64,000 bases of DNA, taken from Acorus gramineus. Its lineage: Eukaryota; Streptophyta; Magnoliopsida; Acorales; Acoraceae. The DNA is taken from positions 669,747 to 733,746 of the forward strand of contig JAUJYN010000046.1 in assembly GCA_030737835.1 (NCBI GenBank), given 5' to 3'. Position 1 is the first letter of the stretch. Each line of letters begins with the position of its first letter. Shown here piece after piece: positions 11,545-24,075 of this stretch. The position numbers and the translations under genes are program-made. A model generated the notes under the pieces. It was not told where the DNA came from, did no database searches, and saw only the letters and a list, made by a program, of their open reading frames with translations.

Positions 11545-14469
11545 TGTTATATATGTGTCACTTTTAGCCTGCTGGTAACCGTTGGAGCGTCCTGGCAGTT
11601 TTTAAAATTTTTAGGGTTTTCGATCGGAACCGCTAATTTTTGGACTGTTAGCTATCGTCTGAGCTAGAGGACTCCGATTGGAAATCTAACTGCATATTTG
11701 GTGTCCTGGTGCCATTTTAGACCTCTCATGAAAATTTCATCGAATTCTGGCATCGTTTGCAAAAATTTCGCAGTTCCGGGGCGTATCCGGGTTTTTAAGT
11801 GGCGCTCTACTTAAAAGGAATCAAAAAATATCTTTGCACTATTCATTGTCTCCCTCGTCGAGATCTCTCTCTCCCCTCTCCGTTTTTCTTCCTTTCAAGC
11901 CCCCTAGACCCCTCAAAATCGAAAACCCAAAGCACGGGAAGTGTAGATCGGGTCCCGATCTACACCCCGGTGCCTTCAAAACCCGATTCCGACGACTCTA
12001 GCCTCCGTCCCCCTCTCTGTCCTCTGATTCGGCCATCGAGGGCCGTGGTAGATCGGGGCGTAAGAGAGCCTTTGGGAAAGGTTTCGGCGCGCGGAGAGCA
12101 CCCGGTCACCCCTTCCTCCCCCTCGGTAAGCTTCTTTTCCTCTTTTTTCTTGCTTAGATGATTGCTAGGGGGGGGTTTTGTGTTTGGGGGTGGTCAGCGG
12201 CAGTGGGGGTCGTCGGAGGGTGGTTGGAGGTGGTCGGAGGTGGTCGGAGGTCGTGGGAGGGGCGGTGGTGGCGCTCGAGCAGTGGCTGGGCTGTCCCGGG
12301 CAGCAGGCAGCAGCGGCAGCGGCCCAGGCAGCGCGCGGGCTGGGCGCGTGCGGGGATGCGCGCGTGCGCGCGCGGGCGTGCGTGCGCGCGGCGTGCGCGC
12401 GGGCGTGCGCGGGTCTGGCGCGAGGTGCTGGTCGTGCTGGGCGCGCGGGACGGGCTGGCAGTGCTGGCAGCGAGCGCAGGGGGCCGGCTGGGCGTGTGCG
12501 CGTGCGTGCGCGCGAGCGTGCGCGCGCGGGCGTGCGCTCGGAGGTGCGTGCGAGGTGTGCGCGAGGCGCAGCGGGGCAGGCGAGGTGCGTGCGAGGTGCG
12601 CGCGAGGTGCGGCAAGGTGGCGGAGGTGCGTGCGAGGTGCGCACGAGGTGCGGCAAGGTGGCGGACGTGCGTGCGGGTCGCGTGCATGTTTGCCCGAGTG
12701 TTAGGTGTTTGTTGTGGGTTTTGGGGTATTTATTTATGTATTTAATGATAACTGTGGATTTATACTTACCAAGTAATACCCTGTCTTGCAGATCTCGACG
12801 GGCGGTCGCGCGACGACCCCGATACTGGTGAGTGGGACAATCCAACCCAGTAGAGAGGTGTTATACGCACTTGGGCGTATACCGACCTCTCCTGGGGCAC
12901 CGTGGATTATATTAACCTATAATAACATGTATTGCATGTGAGCATGATGAAAATGTAGAATGCATGCTACCCTAGGCTTTTATGTTAGGGACTTGCACCC
13001 ATAGGATATGTGTATGAGCCATGCAGCATGTCCCCTGGTTTTCATGCTAGGAAACCCCGGCCTATGCATGCGTCCTACTAGTTTAATTATTAAATTAAAT
13101 GCTGGTATCTGTTAGATCACATGCCTTAGGATAATATTATAGGGAGGAGCCTTGCGAGGTCAACGCTGAGACCCGTTTTAGGGTACTCCGTGTTCCTTGT
13201 TTGGTTGTCGGGATGTCCTGTATCGGGACCTCGGGCTGCCCTCCCAAGGTTCTAGTCCCAATAATATTATATGTAATGATTGTATGATTGGTATAATTAT
13301 TAGTATAGTTGGTAGATATTATAGGGGAGGGGCCTTGCAAGGACAGCGGTGAGACCCGGGTTAGGGTACTCCGTGTTCCTTGTTTGGTTGTCGGGGTATC
13401 CTATAACGGGAACTCACGCCGCCCTTCCGAGTTTCTTTCCCCCAATGATATTCCAGCCTTACTGATTTTTGTACATGTTCCCGCATCCTGATGATGCACC
13501 TGGTTGAATTCAGAGGAATTCATGACATTTGAGTTGTAATGATATGTAGTTGGCGGATCCGAGTGGATCATATGCGTATGGATAGGCTGTTCTGTTCCCT
13601 GCGTTGGATTCGGTAGAGGCTACCCCCAGCGTTAGACAGGGCCTTCCTGACAGAGGGCTCCCATTAGTAGGCACCTCCTGATTTGGTTTCGGACTGTGCT
13701 GAATGTGGGAGTAGACCAGGCGGCCTACGGAGTGGAGGGAGAGACTATCGGTGGACCAAGGGTGACCAACAGCCTAGTCAGTCCCAAAATCCTATGTCAC
13801 CCATTGATGGGTGAGGGTGAGGGTGTAGTGGGTTGGCGATGAGCGACCTACTGGATTTGTGAATAGATGATTATCAGTCCCAATAGCCTATGTCACCCAT
13901 GGGTGGGTGAGGGTGAGGGTGTGGTGGTTCGGCGAAGTACGAACCACTGGATTTGTGTTGTTATGTATTGATGGCTGGATAAAATAATGGAATATTGGTA
14001 AATATTGTCTGTGATGCATGCTGTTCACTGAGCGTGCGGCTCACCCCTCGCATATGTTTTTCCCCAGTTGCCACTGAGCTGGAGCCGAAGCAGCAGTTGG
14101 AGCTTTCCGAGGGATTCCTTCAGTAGCGGAGCAGCGCTACGTCCGCGAGTGCCAGAGGCTATCAGCATCCCTTTCCTTGGCTGTATGTATCTTGTTTCCG
14201 TGCTGAGCACGTGTTGTATATATTCTGTAGTATTTGTGTATATTGGCTCTCACAGGACATTTGATTGAGTATCGAGTCTGTAGTATGTTTATTCACAGAT
14301 TCAGTCTTTTGCTTCCGCATTTGGTGTATATATCATGTCAGCCCCTTTTGTTGCATGTGTGTCATTCTAGTTGTCTGTGTATGATATATATTATTGACCT
14401 CCTGTGTAGGCTTCTGATGTGATATATACATTTGCCGCGTCCCGGGGTTGGCCGTCCTGGGGCGTGACA
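11545..14469 (+). repeat. Element A 3' LTR
   Basis: It runs from TGTTATATATG to GGGGCGTGACA and is collinear with the 5' LTR: leader, CpG-dense block (about 12330-12690), two 140-bp modules and two G-rich units. Exon-like segments are exon 1 to 12125, exon 2 at 12792-12827, and exon 3 from 14068, where the favoured frame reads ATELEPKQQLELSEGFLQ then TAG. Confidence 0.93.
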
Positions 14470-14474
14470 CAAAG
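14470..14474. repeat. Target site duplication of element A, right copy
   Basis: CAAAG, identical to 5797-5801. Confidence 0.9.
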
Positions 14475-14754
14475 TCCCCCTTTGACAATCCAAAATCGGT
14501 CAAAACTCGGATACGATTCAGAACTGCAAAATTTTCTAAAACATTACCGGAATTCAATGAAATTTTTATAATTGGCTCAAAATGGCACCAGGACTCATAA
14601 TATGCAGTTAGATTTTCAATCGGAGTTCTTGAACTCCCGCAGGTGGCTAAAAGCTAAAATTTTAGCAGCTCCGATCGAAAATTAAAAAGTCCCTGAATGG
14701 CCCAGAAGTGACCAAGGCTTAACCGAAATGGCTCCAAATGACACAGGCATAACA

Positions 14755-16069
14755 TTCCCAACTCCTCACAAACTCCATTATGGTGGCGTTGTCGAACTGC
14801 ATTTCATTGTCAGATATTATAGTGTTCGGCACTCCGAACCTACATACAATTTTATTCCAAATGAAGCTTGGCACCTCGACATCACGAATCCTGGCCAGGG
14901 CCACAGCTTCCACCCATTTGGTGAAGTAGTCAGTGGCGACCAGGAGGAACCACTTCTAAGATGGTGCCATGGGCATTGGTCCGACTATATCGAACCCCCC
15001 ATTGAGCAAACAGCCAGGGACTTTGAAGTGTGTTCAAGTCCTTAGCAGGTCGGTCGATGAACGGGCAAAATCGCTGACACTTATCACATCTCCTCACCCG
15101 ATCAAGTGAATCTTTGGTGAGGGTCGGCCAGAAATATCCGACTATCAATACGCGGTGAGCCAGCGACCTTGAGGACGTATGGCTCCCACATATTCCCGAA
15201 TGCATCTCTTCCAGCATTTCATTTGCTTCCTCGAGGGTGACGCATCGCAGGAGTGGGCCGCTAAAGCTCTGCTTGTACAAAACACCTTGATCAAAAATCA
15301 AGAACCGAGCAGATCAATTCTTAATTTTTCTGGCCTCCTCCTTGTCTGAAGGGAGGACATCGTCCTTTAGATAGGACAGGATGGGATCCATCCCAAGTAG
15401 CTTCTTGGGGTTCTGAGTCTATCGCCATGTTCTGTTTGAGGCGATCGATGCTTGGTTCCCCCAGAAACTTGACCTGAATTTCACGGGATGGTTCTCCTTC
15501 CAGAGCACTAGCCAAAATTACCAAGGCATCAGCTTGAGTGTCTACTCACGATCGATTGAGTGGATCTTCCAATCACCGATTTGTGCGAGCAAAGTACGCG
15601 CATAGCTCTGATAGGCAGTCATGCGTTCGTCTTTGGTCTGACAGTGTTTTGGCATACCACGAGCTGAGAATCGTTGTAGATCACCAATTTTTGCACGGCG
15701 AGATCTACAGCGAACTCTAAACCCACAATCAGGGCCTCATATTCGGCTTCATTATTAGAGGCCTTGAACCCAAGTTTGATAGCATGCTCGAACAGGAATC
15801 CGTCTTTACTTCGCAAGATCAGCCTTGCTCCTGACCCTCTTCGATTGGATGCCCCATCGACATGGACTGTCCAAGAAATCGATCTGAAATCGGAGACAGC
15901 GCAGATTTGTTTCTCTACGGGTGTGAGATCGAAGATGATATCTGCGACCATCTACCCTTTGATCGCATTCTTGGGCTGATAGTGGATATTGCAGGCTGAT
16001 AATTCCATTGCCCATTTCAGTAATCGTCCTGCGACATTGTCCTGTCACAGTACTGCTTTTAGAGGCGAG
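14755..16069 (-). pseudogene. Tat-lineage Ty3/gypsy pol remnant (RT tail, RNase H, integrase)
   Basis: Minus-strand frames give, in order, an RT connection piece (GRLLKWAMELSAC) ending in an in-frame TAG, then RNase H (WTVHVDGASNRRGSG, EYEALIVGLEFA, DSQLV; about 15951-15619). Next come an integrase zinc-binding domain (CGSH...RRCDKCQRF; about 15301-14930) and the start of the integrase core (FGVPNTIISDN; about 14913-14755), which continues at 54-1. The RNase H type and order suggest the Tat/Ogre branch. It has several frameshifts and stops and is truncated at 16069 by another repeat. It is the oldest layer of the left nest and unrelated in detail to the chromoviral pol of element G. Confidence 0.85.
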
Positions 16070-17827
16070 TGTAACGAATATGGTTTCCTAGTCGTTTCTT
16101 GATTTTTGTGCATTGGGTCATATTCCTATAAGGTTTTGGAGGACTTATATATCTCCAATTTTAGAAGTTAACATATGGTTGGAATCCTTGTTTTGTTGGC
16201 TTTCCAACTCTTTTTACGGATCATGAATCGGATGATTATGAATCAAGTTATGGCCGTGTTTATGTCTTGTGCACTGTTGGCCTGGGAAAATAAAAAAAAA
16301 CTGTCCAGAGGTGGCTACTTGAAAGTAGCCGTGTCTCCTCTGACGGCTCATTTTAAGTAGCTGTCGGACACCTGCGCACAGAAGTGCAAAAATTTAGGGA
16401 TTTGATAGAACCGTCGAATATTTGATTATTTTCTTCGGGGGCAAGTCTATGCACGTGTTTTCCCCGATAAATAACCAACTTTGGATGCCCTAGGACCCCA
16501 TTTGAAAACCTAATTCGAATCCTCTCTCTCTCTCTTATTTTATCAAACCCTAAAAGGGGTCTTTTGGGTGATTTTTGAAAGGAAGTCCTTGTGGATCAAG
16601 ATGGGTCCCTTTTACTTCATTTTTTTTTATGACATTAAGATTTTAGTTGCTGTTAATCACCAATGATGGGTTCATCCTGAGGTGATTCGGATTCTTGTGT
16701 ATTTTTGGGTTTTCCTTCATCATTATTTCATGATTTTATGTGATATCAATTGATTTTGGATCTTGATGTTATGTTAATTCATTGATGACCTTTTTAAGAT
16801 AATTTTTCAAGATTTACATGCTATTTTGGAATAATTATACATAGATCGTGGTTAAGGTTATTATTTTAAAGGTAGAAAGCATGTTTAGGGTTTCTAATGT
16901 CTTGTTTTGAGTATCACCATGCATGAACCCAAACCTCATATATTTTCATTGCTGTTTTGATGAGTTTTATCATAGATCCTTGTTATTTATTGTATACATA
17001 TTAGATCGGTGGGTTTCAAGATTTTTTGGATGGATTATGTAAGCTTTTGATGCACAATTCATGGCTTTGTATGGATCTAGGGTTAGGAAGACATGATCTT
17101 CATATTGGATTTATTTATATCATAGATCTTGCTATCGTTATGATGTTTTCTGGTTTACGTATTCAGATTTCACGATTTATGATTCGAGTTTTCTTGATTG
17201 AATTGATATTTGAATAGAAATCATGCCTAGCTCTACACAAACTCCACATGTATGATAGAAACATGTCTTCGGACACTTTATCATCATTTACTCCGCTATT
17301 ATATAATAAGGTAATACTACTTTGAGGTATGAAAGTATATGGTGTTAATATCACCATTTTTGAAATTTTTTATAGAGATTTCATCGTTTTTCGATATTTT
17401 GATTTATCATCGAATCAATCATTTAGGGCATCAAACTTAAATGTTTTCAATGTGTTTTTATTTGTATTTCTTTATGAGAGGGAGTAGGTACGGGTTTTTT
17501 TTTTTGGGTGGGAAGTCGGGGTCATTAGGGGGCATATTTGCTGTTTTGGGTCTTTCAAGGGGTGGCTACTTGAAAGTAGCCTTCAGAGACCAGACAGCTA
17601 GGTTTGAGTAGCCATCGGAAGCCTGGCGGCTAAATTTGAGTAGCCGGCTGAGCCAGTCTTTTGGGTGATCTTTGATTTAATTAATCATTATGTCCCGTTT
17701 CTGATTTTTGTTCATTGGTAGGAATACCTTCAGGAGCAGTAGACTCTCGTTAGCTTCCTTGTTAGTCCAGTAGTCTTGCATAGGACCGGAGGTGAGTGAA
17801 TGTCTCTATCTATTTTGAAACCATAAT
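16070..17827 (+). repeat. Unclassified LTR-like remnant with two hairpin repeats
   Basis: AT-rich DNA starts TGTAACGAATATGG after the Tat remnant and ends where element B's LTR begins. It has a TATA-like GATAAATAA near 16468, a CT run and AAACCCTAAAA near 16520-16555, all common in plant LTRs. A perfect hairpin (GGCTACTT, 2-nt loop, AAGTAGCC) occurs at 16313-16330 and again at 17564-17581, each followed by related GAGTAGC-type sequence. No coding capacity is seen. LTR identity is inferred. Confidence 0.4.
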
Positions 17828-20800
17828 TGTTATGCCTGTGTCATTTGGAGCACTCTGATTTAAAATTTGGTTACATAATTTTTTCTCCTAGAAGTTATGT
17901 ATTTCCGATTTGGTATTTGGATTTGATTTTGTTAAAATCCAAGATGAAGAGGTTTAAATATGATTTTATCATGATATGCTCAGTTTTGAGTTAAATTTCG
18001 TACAAAAGTGGAATTAGATCAACTAGATTCATGTAGTAAGAGTTATGGGTATTTTTCCAAGTATACCCCAGGGATGAAAAATTCTGGCAGCAGCCCTGTT
18101 CAATGTTTAGACCTCATTTCGGAATAGCTGGAGAGATTATTTGATCTTGGCATAAGCATGAAAGTTGTATATAATCTTCTTGACTTTCCAACGGATTTTG
18201 AATTGTGCAATTCAGAGCTAGATTGAGGAAGTTATGGCTGTTATAGTGAAGCATGCTCAGAATTTCTAAGTCAGGGATGAATTGGTCATTGTACCCCTCT
18301 TTGAGATATTTATTTGCCCAAAATATCTCTCTCTCTCTCTTCCCCTCCCATTCCCCACGTAGACATCTTAGGCTCTCTCTTCTCTCTTTTCGCTCCCCTC
18401 CAAGTGTTTGTATTAACTCCTCAATGAGAAGAGAAGGAGATGGTGCAAGTGCATAACTAGGTTTGTGCATGTGTGGTAGTTGTTAATCTCCTCTCTCTCA
18501 AGCACCTTTTCATGGACTTTCCCTCCCCCTGATTTGCAGCCAAAGGAGGCTGAGGAGGGGTGAGGAGGTGGTGGTAGGGGTGGTGGTGGTTGAGGTGGTC
18601 GCGGGTGCATCGAGGGCCCCCGAGTCTCCCCCTTTCATTCCCCCTCCAAAGGTGAGCTCTCCCCCTTCTTTTCTTGGTTTTCATGGCATAGGGGGCGGTT
18701 AGGGTATTCATGCATTCTATGCATATGAGTTAGAGTGTGTGTGAGGGGTTGGGGAAGGTTAAAAAGGGGTAAGGGGTTGGCTGGGCGCGCGTTTGGGGTT
18801 GTCTGGGCGCACAGGAGGGCACTGGTAGGCGCAGGTGGGCGCGTGCGCGCGAGCGCGCGGGCGCTGGCGCGAGCAGGGGTGCGCGCGGGGAGTGCGCGCG
18901 GGCATGCGCGAGCGTGCGCGCGCGGGGCAGTGTGCTTGGGCATGCGCCTGGGCGCGGGGCTGGGGGCCAGCGCGTGCGTGCGCGTGCTGGGGCACGCGTG
19001 GGGCTGCCTAGGGTCTCGGGGTAGGTGCTGGGGCACCCGGGCGTGCGTGCGTACGCGCGTGCTCGCATGCGTGCGAGCCCGTATGCATGCATGTCTAAGT
19101 ATTTGGTATTTCTAATGATTTCTAAGTGCTAAATTGCGATGTTACTCACCAAGTTTGATGCCCTTGCCCTGCAAATCTGGTCGGATGGGATGCGCGAGGT
19201 CCCGGGTTGTATGGTGAGTGGTTCAATTCCAATCCCCCCCCCTCTCTACGGATGCGCTCGACGCGCATAGTCACCCGTTGCGCATCGATGGGGCCCCCTA
19301 GCTATACTACTTGTGTAGATAAGTAGTATGGCCATGCTTAAGCTATAATATGTAGATATCTTGCATGCTAGGCTTATATACATGTATTGTATCTATGTAT
19401 GAATGATTGTGTTGCATGCACCTCTCTAGTATGGGCATGTATGTTGTAATGTCTATGGATGTATAGAATATGGCATGTCTTAGGTAGTATTATAATACTA
19501 CTCCCTCCATATTAATGGGAATATACAGTATGATTAAGTCTGGGTTAATAACGGGCACCTGCCTAATATTCCCTTGCGATAAGACTCGAGGGTGTGGTGT
19601 AGCTGTTGCGCCCATGCTAATGGGGCAAAGCTATGACCAGCTGCATGAGATGATGATCTCTCTCGCCCTCTCCCTCTAAACGAACTGGGTAAGTAGAGGC
19701 GATTTCCTACTCGACTCAGGTTTGTTTGGAATATTGGCATGCACCTGTTAGTGCGCGAGATCGCGCTTGACCCTTTCTTTTAAGTTGGCGATATCCAACG
19801 GATATTAGAGTATATTTTGTATGTTTATGTGATTAATGACCATGTATGCATGTTGTATGATTTATTATGATGTAAATCTATGATTAGGGAGTATCCCTAT
19901 GATTAATTGATATGTGATCGTGCATATGGTTCATGCACATAACTAAGATTAAATTCTCCTATAAAATATATGCGCATGTTAAAACTAATTAGGCCTATCT
20001 GGAATAGGCGTGGGTATGACCCGCTGTGGGTTGTACCTTATTAGTTAGAGCGCTAGCGATGTAATCGCCCCGTGCATCCGAGCGATGCCCTCGTTTGGAA
20101 TTCAGGAGAATTCATTAGCTTGTGGGTTTACTTCTACGTGAGAGCAGAGGTAACCCCTTTGTGTCTGAGCGACGCAATGGTGTGGGAGTACAGTAGTATT
20201 CTATATCTCGATAAGTGATTATCGAGAGTAGTTGTCTTTCATTGGGTTCGCTTTGCGAACATGGGATCGTTCTCCCCTTCGTTGGATCCGATGTAGGAAC
20301 TTCTCGGGATTACAGCTGTCCTGACAGAGGGCTCCCATCTGTAGGTACTACCGATGCATTCGGGAACGTACTGACCATGGGAGTATACCAAGTAGAAGCT
20401 ACCCGGGGAAAGGGCTACCGGTGGACCAAGGGTGTAGAGCGGTGTGTTGAGCGGGCCCGGGTGTAGCTGTCCTGACAAAGGGCTCCCATCCGTAGGTACC
20501 ACCGATGCATTCGGGAGCGTACTGATCGTGGGAGTATACCAGGTAGAGGCTACCCGGGAGAGGGTTAATGAATGATGTTGTGAGCGTGGGATCATTCTCC
20601 CCTTCGTTGGATCAGATGTAGGAACTCCCCAGGCGTTAAAGCTGTCCTGATAGAGGGCTCTCATCTGTAGGTACCACCGATGCATTCGAAAGCGTACTGG
20701 TCGTGGGAGTATACCAGGTAGAGGCTGCGTGGGGTAAGGGCTACCGGTGGACCAAGGGTGTAGAGCAGTCTAAATCTCTTCCAAAAGTCCTATGTCACCT

Positions 20801-21585
20801 CTAAGGGGGTGAGGGTGAGGATGAGGTGAAGACACATCGCCGCGTGACCCATTCGTTGTTCGACCGTTCCCATAGTTGTTGGGTCCGGTCTCGTATCGAT
20901 GTTCAAGGACATCGTTGGGCAGTTATCTAGATGTAGATGATCCAGTAGCGTTGTGTAGACCAGTAATTCCGGGTCTCTTCGACCGACGGTATGGTCTCTC
21001 CCCAAAAGTCCCAAGAGTCTTCCTCCGGGAGTGAGGGTGAGGGTGAGGATGGTCGCGCCGCCGCGTGACTTTGTTATCCATTGGGTTTCTACCCATGTTT
21101 TCCTTGAAAGGAAATTGTTTATATATCAATCTGTTGTATGGTGATTGGTTTCCAGCCACTCACTGAGCTTGTAGCTCACCCCTCGCAGACTGTTTCTTTT
21201 CAGGGGAAGTGTTGGGCGTGGAGCTGGAGCTTTCCTGTGGCGTGGTCTTAGGGGCGTGGAGCGTTCTTCCGGCGGGTGGCGAGTGCGAGGCTGTCAGCAG
21301 TCCTAGAGTCATTGTATGTATTGTAAATCGTGCATGTGGCACAGGTTTTATTTTCTTTGGTCTAGACTTGGCTCTCACAGGACAGTGATTGTGTATTCGA
21401 GTCTGTAATAATGTTTTTGGTTTACAGACATTGTTTATATATTATGCTTCCGCTTTTCAGTCAGTTATCATTATCCTTGCTTTGCCACCTTGTGTGTTGT
21501 TGTTGGAGTCTTTATTGACCTCAGGTATTGATAGCTGATATTTTATTATTGCCACGTCTCAGGGACGGCCGCCTTGGGGCGTGAT
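17828..21585 (+). repeat. Element B 5' LTR
   Basis: It starts TGTTATGCCTGTGTC and ends GGGGCGTGATT, before AAAGTTGCTATCAG. It contains a leader ending CCAAAG then GTGAGC (donor at 18652), a CpG-dense block (18780-19080), a 39-nt middle exon (19175-19213) whose acceptor has decayed from GCAG to GCAA, and an acceptor-like TTTCTTTTCAG before 21204. Three copies of a conserved unit (GAGGGCTCCCATC, GGTACC, GGGAGTATACCA) lie between about 20310 and 20745. Confidence 0.88.
19175..19213 (+). other. Conserved LTR middle exon (39 nt), element B 5' LTR
   Basis: It is three bases longer than the 36-nt version in other families and so still a multiple of three. GTGAGTGG follows it. The 3' acceptor is GCAA, apparently a mutated GCAG, so this copy is probably not spliced. 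Confidence 0.4.
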
Positions 21586-21591
21586 TAAAGT

Positions 21592-21603
21592 TGCTATCAG
21601 AGC
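21592..21603 (+). other. Degenerate primer binding site, element B
   Basis: TGCTATCAGAGC has one mismatch to the TGGTATCAGAGC used elsewhere in the window. Confidence 0.85.
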
Positions 21604-22790
21604 CTGGTCCTCTCAGAGCCTAAGTCTAGTCGTATAGATGATGAGTCATAGGATTGTCATCCGAGTACTCTTGTTTTAGAAGTTATCTTAGGTTGCTGAC
21701 ATGCCTCCTCACATCCGTTGATGTGGACGTGACCCCCTGGACCCACCCTTAAGTTGTCGACTGGGTCGACTGGTTAGGGTCAATTATTGGATGGCTTGTT
21801 GTGGGATTAAGGTTTGGGTAGGAGATTCCAGCCCAGTAGCATGATAGTGATGAATTGGTTGCAATTTCTAAGGTATAGATTGTGTCTCGATAATGGAGCT
21901 CTTTCCCGTGCATCGGTATTGCTGGTAGCCATGGAGTTCGCGTGCGCCCCAGTGTAAAGTGTTGAGGATGTGGCGTATTGCTCATTAAGGGGTGATGCCT
22001 TCTTCTAGCCTTCCTACTCAGGATTAAGGGGCCTTGCAGGGTCAGCGTTGAGACCCGGGCTAGGGTACTCCGTGTTCCTTGTTTGGTTGTCGAGATATCC
22101 TATATCGGGACCTCATGGTGCACTGCCAAGGTTCTTTTCCAAGTCAAGGAATACCTTTGAAGCATCAAATTGATGATGGATTTTTCCTCTCACTTGGAAG
22201 GTGTTGTAGTGAGTGGTGATGCGTACGATCGGGATTGGGTGCATCCTATTACAGCTTGGTGGGCAATTGCTTGTGGACTGGGTTCAATAGTGGCATCTGG
22301 AGTCGCTTCGATAAATCATTGTGCGTTGTAGCTGCCCGGTTGAGGCCAGAGCCCTGTGAGGTGCTCCCAGATACTATGCTTGTTGGTGCGCCCATATGGC
22401 AGAGATAGTGGACTTGGGAGGCTACCAGGTAGAGGCCACACCGGGAGAGTGCTACTGGATGATGTCAAGAGCTTGGACTCCCCGCGATGAATTTGCCCAT
22501 GGAGTGCAGGATGCTGGAGTTCCAATGGTTATGGGAGGGCGACCTGTCGGTGGCGGCATGTGAAGCATAGTTCGCGATACTATCGTGTTTTGCCCCACAT
22601 TGGTCGCAAATAAGGAGACGCGATGCTAGCGTTCGTGATGGGACTCAACCGCCCTATCAGATAGATGACGTCGCATAGGCGTTGTCGAGGTCCGACGACC
22701 CCTTATTGCGTGTCTTGTGGATTAAGTGCGGTTGAGCGGCTTACCAAGCGTGTAAGTGTCATCATGAGCGCCAGCCATGCTCGAGGAGCA
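21604..22790 (+). other. Element B interior, 5' part
   Basis: A gag-like start (ATGCCTCCTCACATCC at 21701) meets a TGA after a few codons. The rest has no clear gag core. It carries one copy of the 140-bp module (about 22022-22145). The sequence to about 22470 is closely repeated at 36820-37705. Confidence 0.7.
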
Positions 22791-23827
22791 GGATCGGGAC
22801 TTAATTGTTCGTGGTGTTGTTTTGATCTCCCCGTGGAGGTTGAAGATCAATTACCTTTGCCGCGAATTGATGATCTATTTGACCAGCTCTGGGAGCGAGT
22901 GTCTTCTGTTAGATCGATCTTCGCACAAGGGTACCACAAGTCAGAGATCCGGGAGTTGGACATCCCGTAGATGGCCTTTCGTGACCGTTCAGGCACTACA
23001 AGTTTTAAGTACTGCTGTCGGGGTTGACGAATGCGCCGGATGCCTTCGTGGATCTCAAAAAACAAGTTTATTGGGCTTCCGTGGACTACTTTGGAGTAGT
23101 CTTCATTGAGATTGCTAGTAGTGCGATGAAAAGGTGATGTGGGTGACCTTGTTTCCCTAGGTTGGCATGCCCTCAGGCAAAGTTCGAGAATCATCATTGA
23201 GTGGAAAGCGTCAGTCCATGGAGATTCCTCAGTGGACGTGGGAGTGGGTTATCAGGAATTGTTGCGGACTCGCTAATGTCATGTTCGGGTCACGACGCCG
23301 TCTAGGTGATCATTGACCGACTGACTAAGTCCGCGCTTCCCTCCCTAATCCGACTGATTGAGTCTCTGGACGCCTTGACGTGGGTTTCCACCTTCGCGAT
23401 TGTTCGTCTTCATGGCACTCCAGTCGGCGCTATTTTCGGTTGAGACGCGAGGGTTACTTTGAGGTTGTGGTGCAGCCTTGGCAGGCTTTGGCGCGAGCCT
23501 CCATTTAAGTATAGCGTTTCATCGCCGATGGACAGCCAGACAAAGAGGACGATTTAGACCTTGGAGGACATGCTAAGTGCCTGCGTGCTCGATGATGAGG
23601 GCAGTTGGGTGAGGCACCACCCATTCGTTGGGGTATGCCTGCAAGACGACTGCCATTCGAGCACCTAGATGGATCTGTGAAAGGCACTCTACAGGCGCAG
23701 TTCTATACCTCCCTTGTGTTGGGACGGTTATGGAGCGCCAGTTGGAGAGGCCATAAGTTAGTTGTTTGACCTTGCGGTGGCCAGGTTGGTTCGTGTGCAC
23801 ATCTGCACCTCCCAGAACCGACAGAAG
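22791..23827 (+). pseudogene. Element B pol remnant, RT and integrase fragments
   Basis: 22791-22815 matches the gag-pol junction of element G. 22845-23110 matches the RT segment around [20 protein letters not shown], and from about 23197 the sequence follows the integrase core (IEIPQW, then DRLTKSA, then the [10 protein letters not shown] region near 23515). Frameshifts and stops are frequent, and the catalytic blocks are not readable. At 23827 it is interrupted by element G within the integrase C-terminal part, and the same reading resumes at 32922. Confidence 0.85.
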
Positions 23828-24075
23828 TTTTAAATATGTGTCACTTTTAGCCTTCTGGTCACCTTTGGAACATTTCTGGCAGTTTTACAACTTTTCATTT
23901 TTTCGATCGGAACAGCTAAAATTTTGGACTTTTAGCTATCATCATGAGCTTGAGAACTCCGATTGAAAATTTAACTGCACATTAAGTGTCCTGGTGCCAT
24001 TTCATTCCACTCAAGAAAATTTCATCGAATTCCGGTAACGTTCAGACTTTGGCAGTTCTGAATCGTATCCGGGTT

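Larger units (their letters stand above)
5802..14469 (+). mobile_element. Element A: LTR retrotransposon with gag but deleted pol
   Basis: This element has two LTRs (2923 and 2925 bp), an initiator-tRNA-Met primer site, a polypurine tract and a perfect CAAAG target duplication, so it is structurally complete. Its 2.8-kb interior holds a gag with one frameshift. A spacer with no pol similarity then takes the place of protease, most of reverse transcriptase and most of integrase. Only a late RT/early RNase H fragment joined to a chromodomain tail remains. Element E (minus strand) has the same arrangement with the same gag-to-spacer junction. I infer a non-autonomous lineage mobilised by pol from a G-like element. 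It inserted inside the W-box array of the older LTR. Confidence 0.93.
55..14754 (-). mobile_element. Old solo LTR, split by two later insertions
   Basis: The LTR begins at 55 (GGTCACGCC for the usual TGTCACGCC) and ends at 14754 (...ATAACA). Its own sequence is 55-2256, 4832-5801 and 14470-14754, about 3.46 kb. Perfect 5-bp target duplications, TTCCC at 50-54 and TTCCC at 14755-14759, show it is one solo LTR inserted in a Tat-type integrase. It resembles the element B LTRs at its 3' end and carries a W-box-rich U3 (TTGACTAGTCAA palindromes near 5744-5801). Its 4832-5275 part resembles 61440-61780 near the right end, so its middle differs from the B LTRs. It was interrupted by a solo LTR at 2257-4831 and by element A at 5802-14469. 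Confidence 0.85.

Noticed and set aside
22665-23197. Short open frames of about 110 codons in the B interior as a gene
   Set aside because: They are pieces of the RT sequence in shifting frames. Alignment to element G shows frameshifts and lost catalytic blocks.
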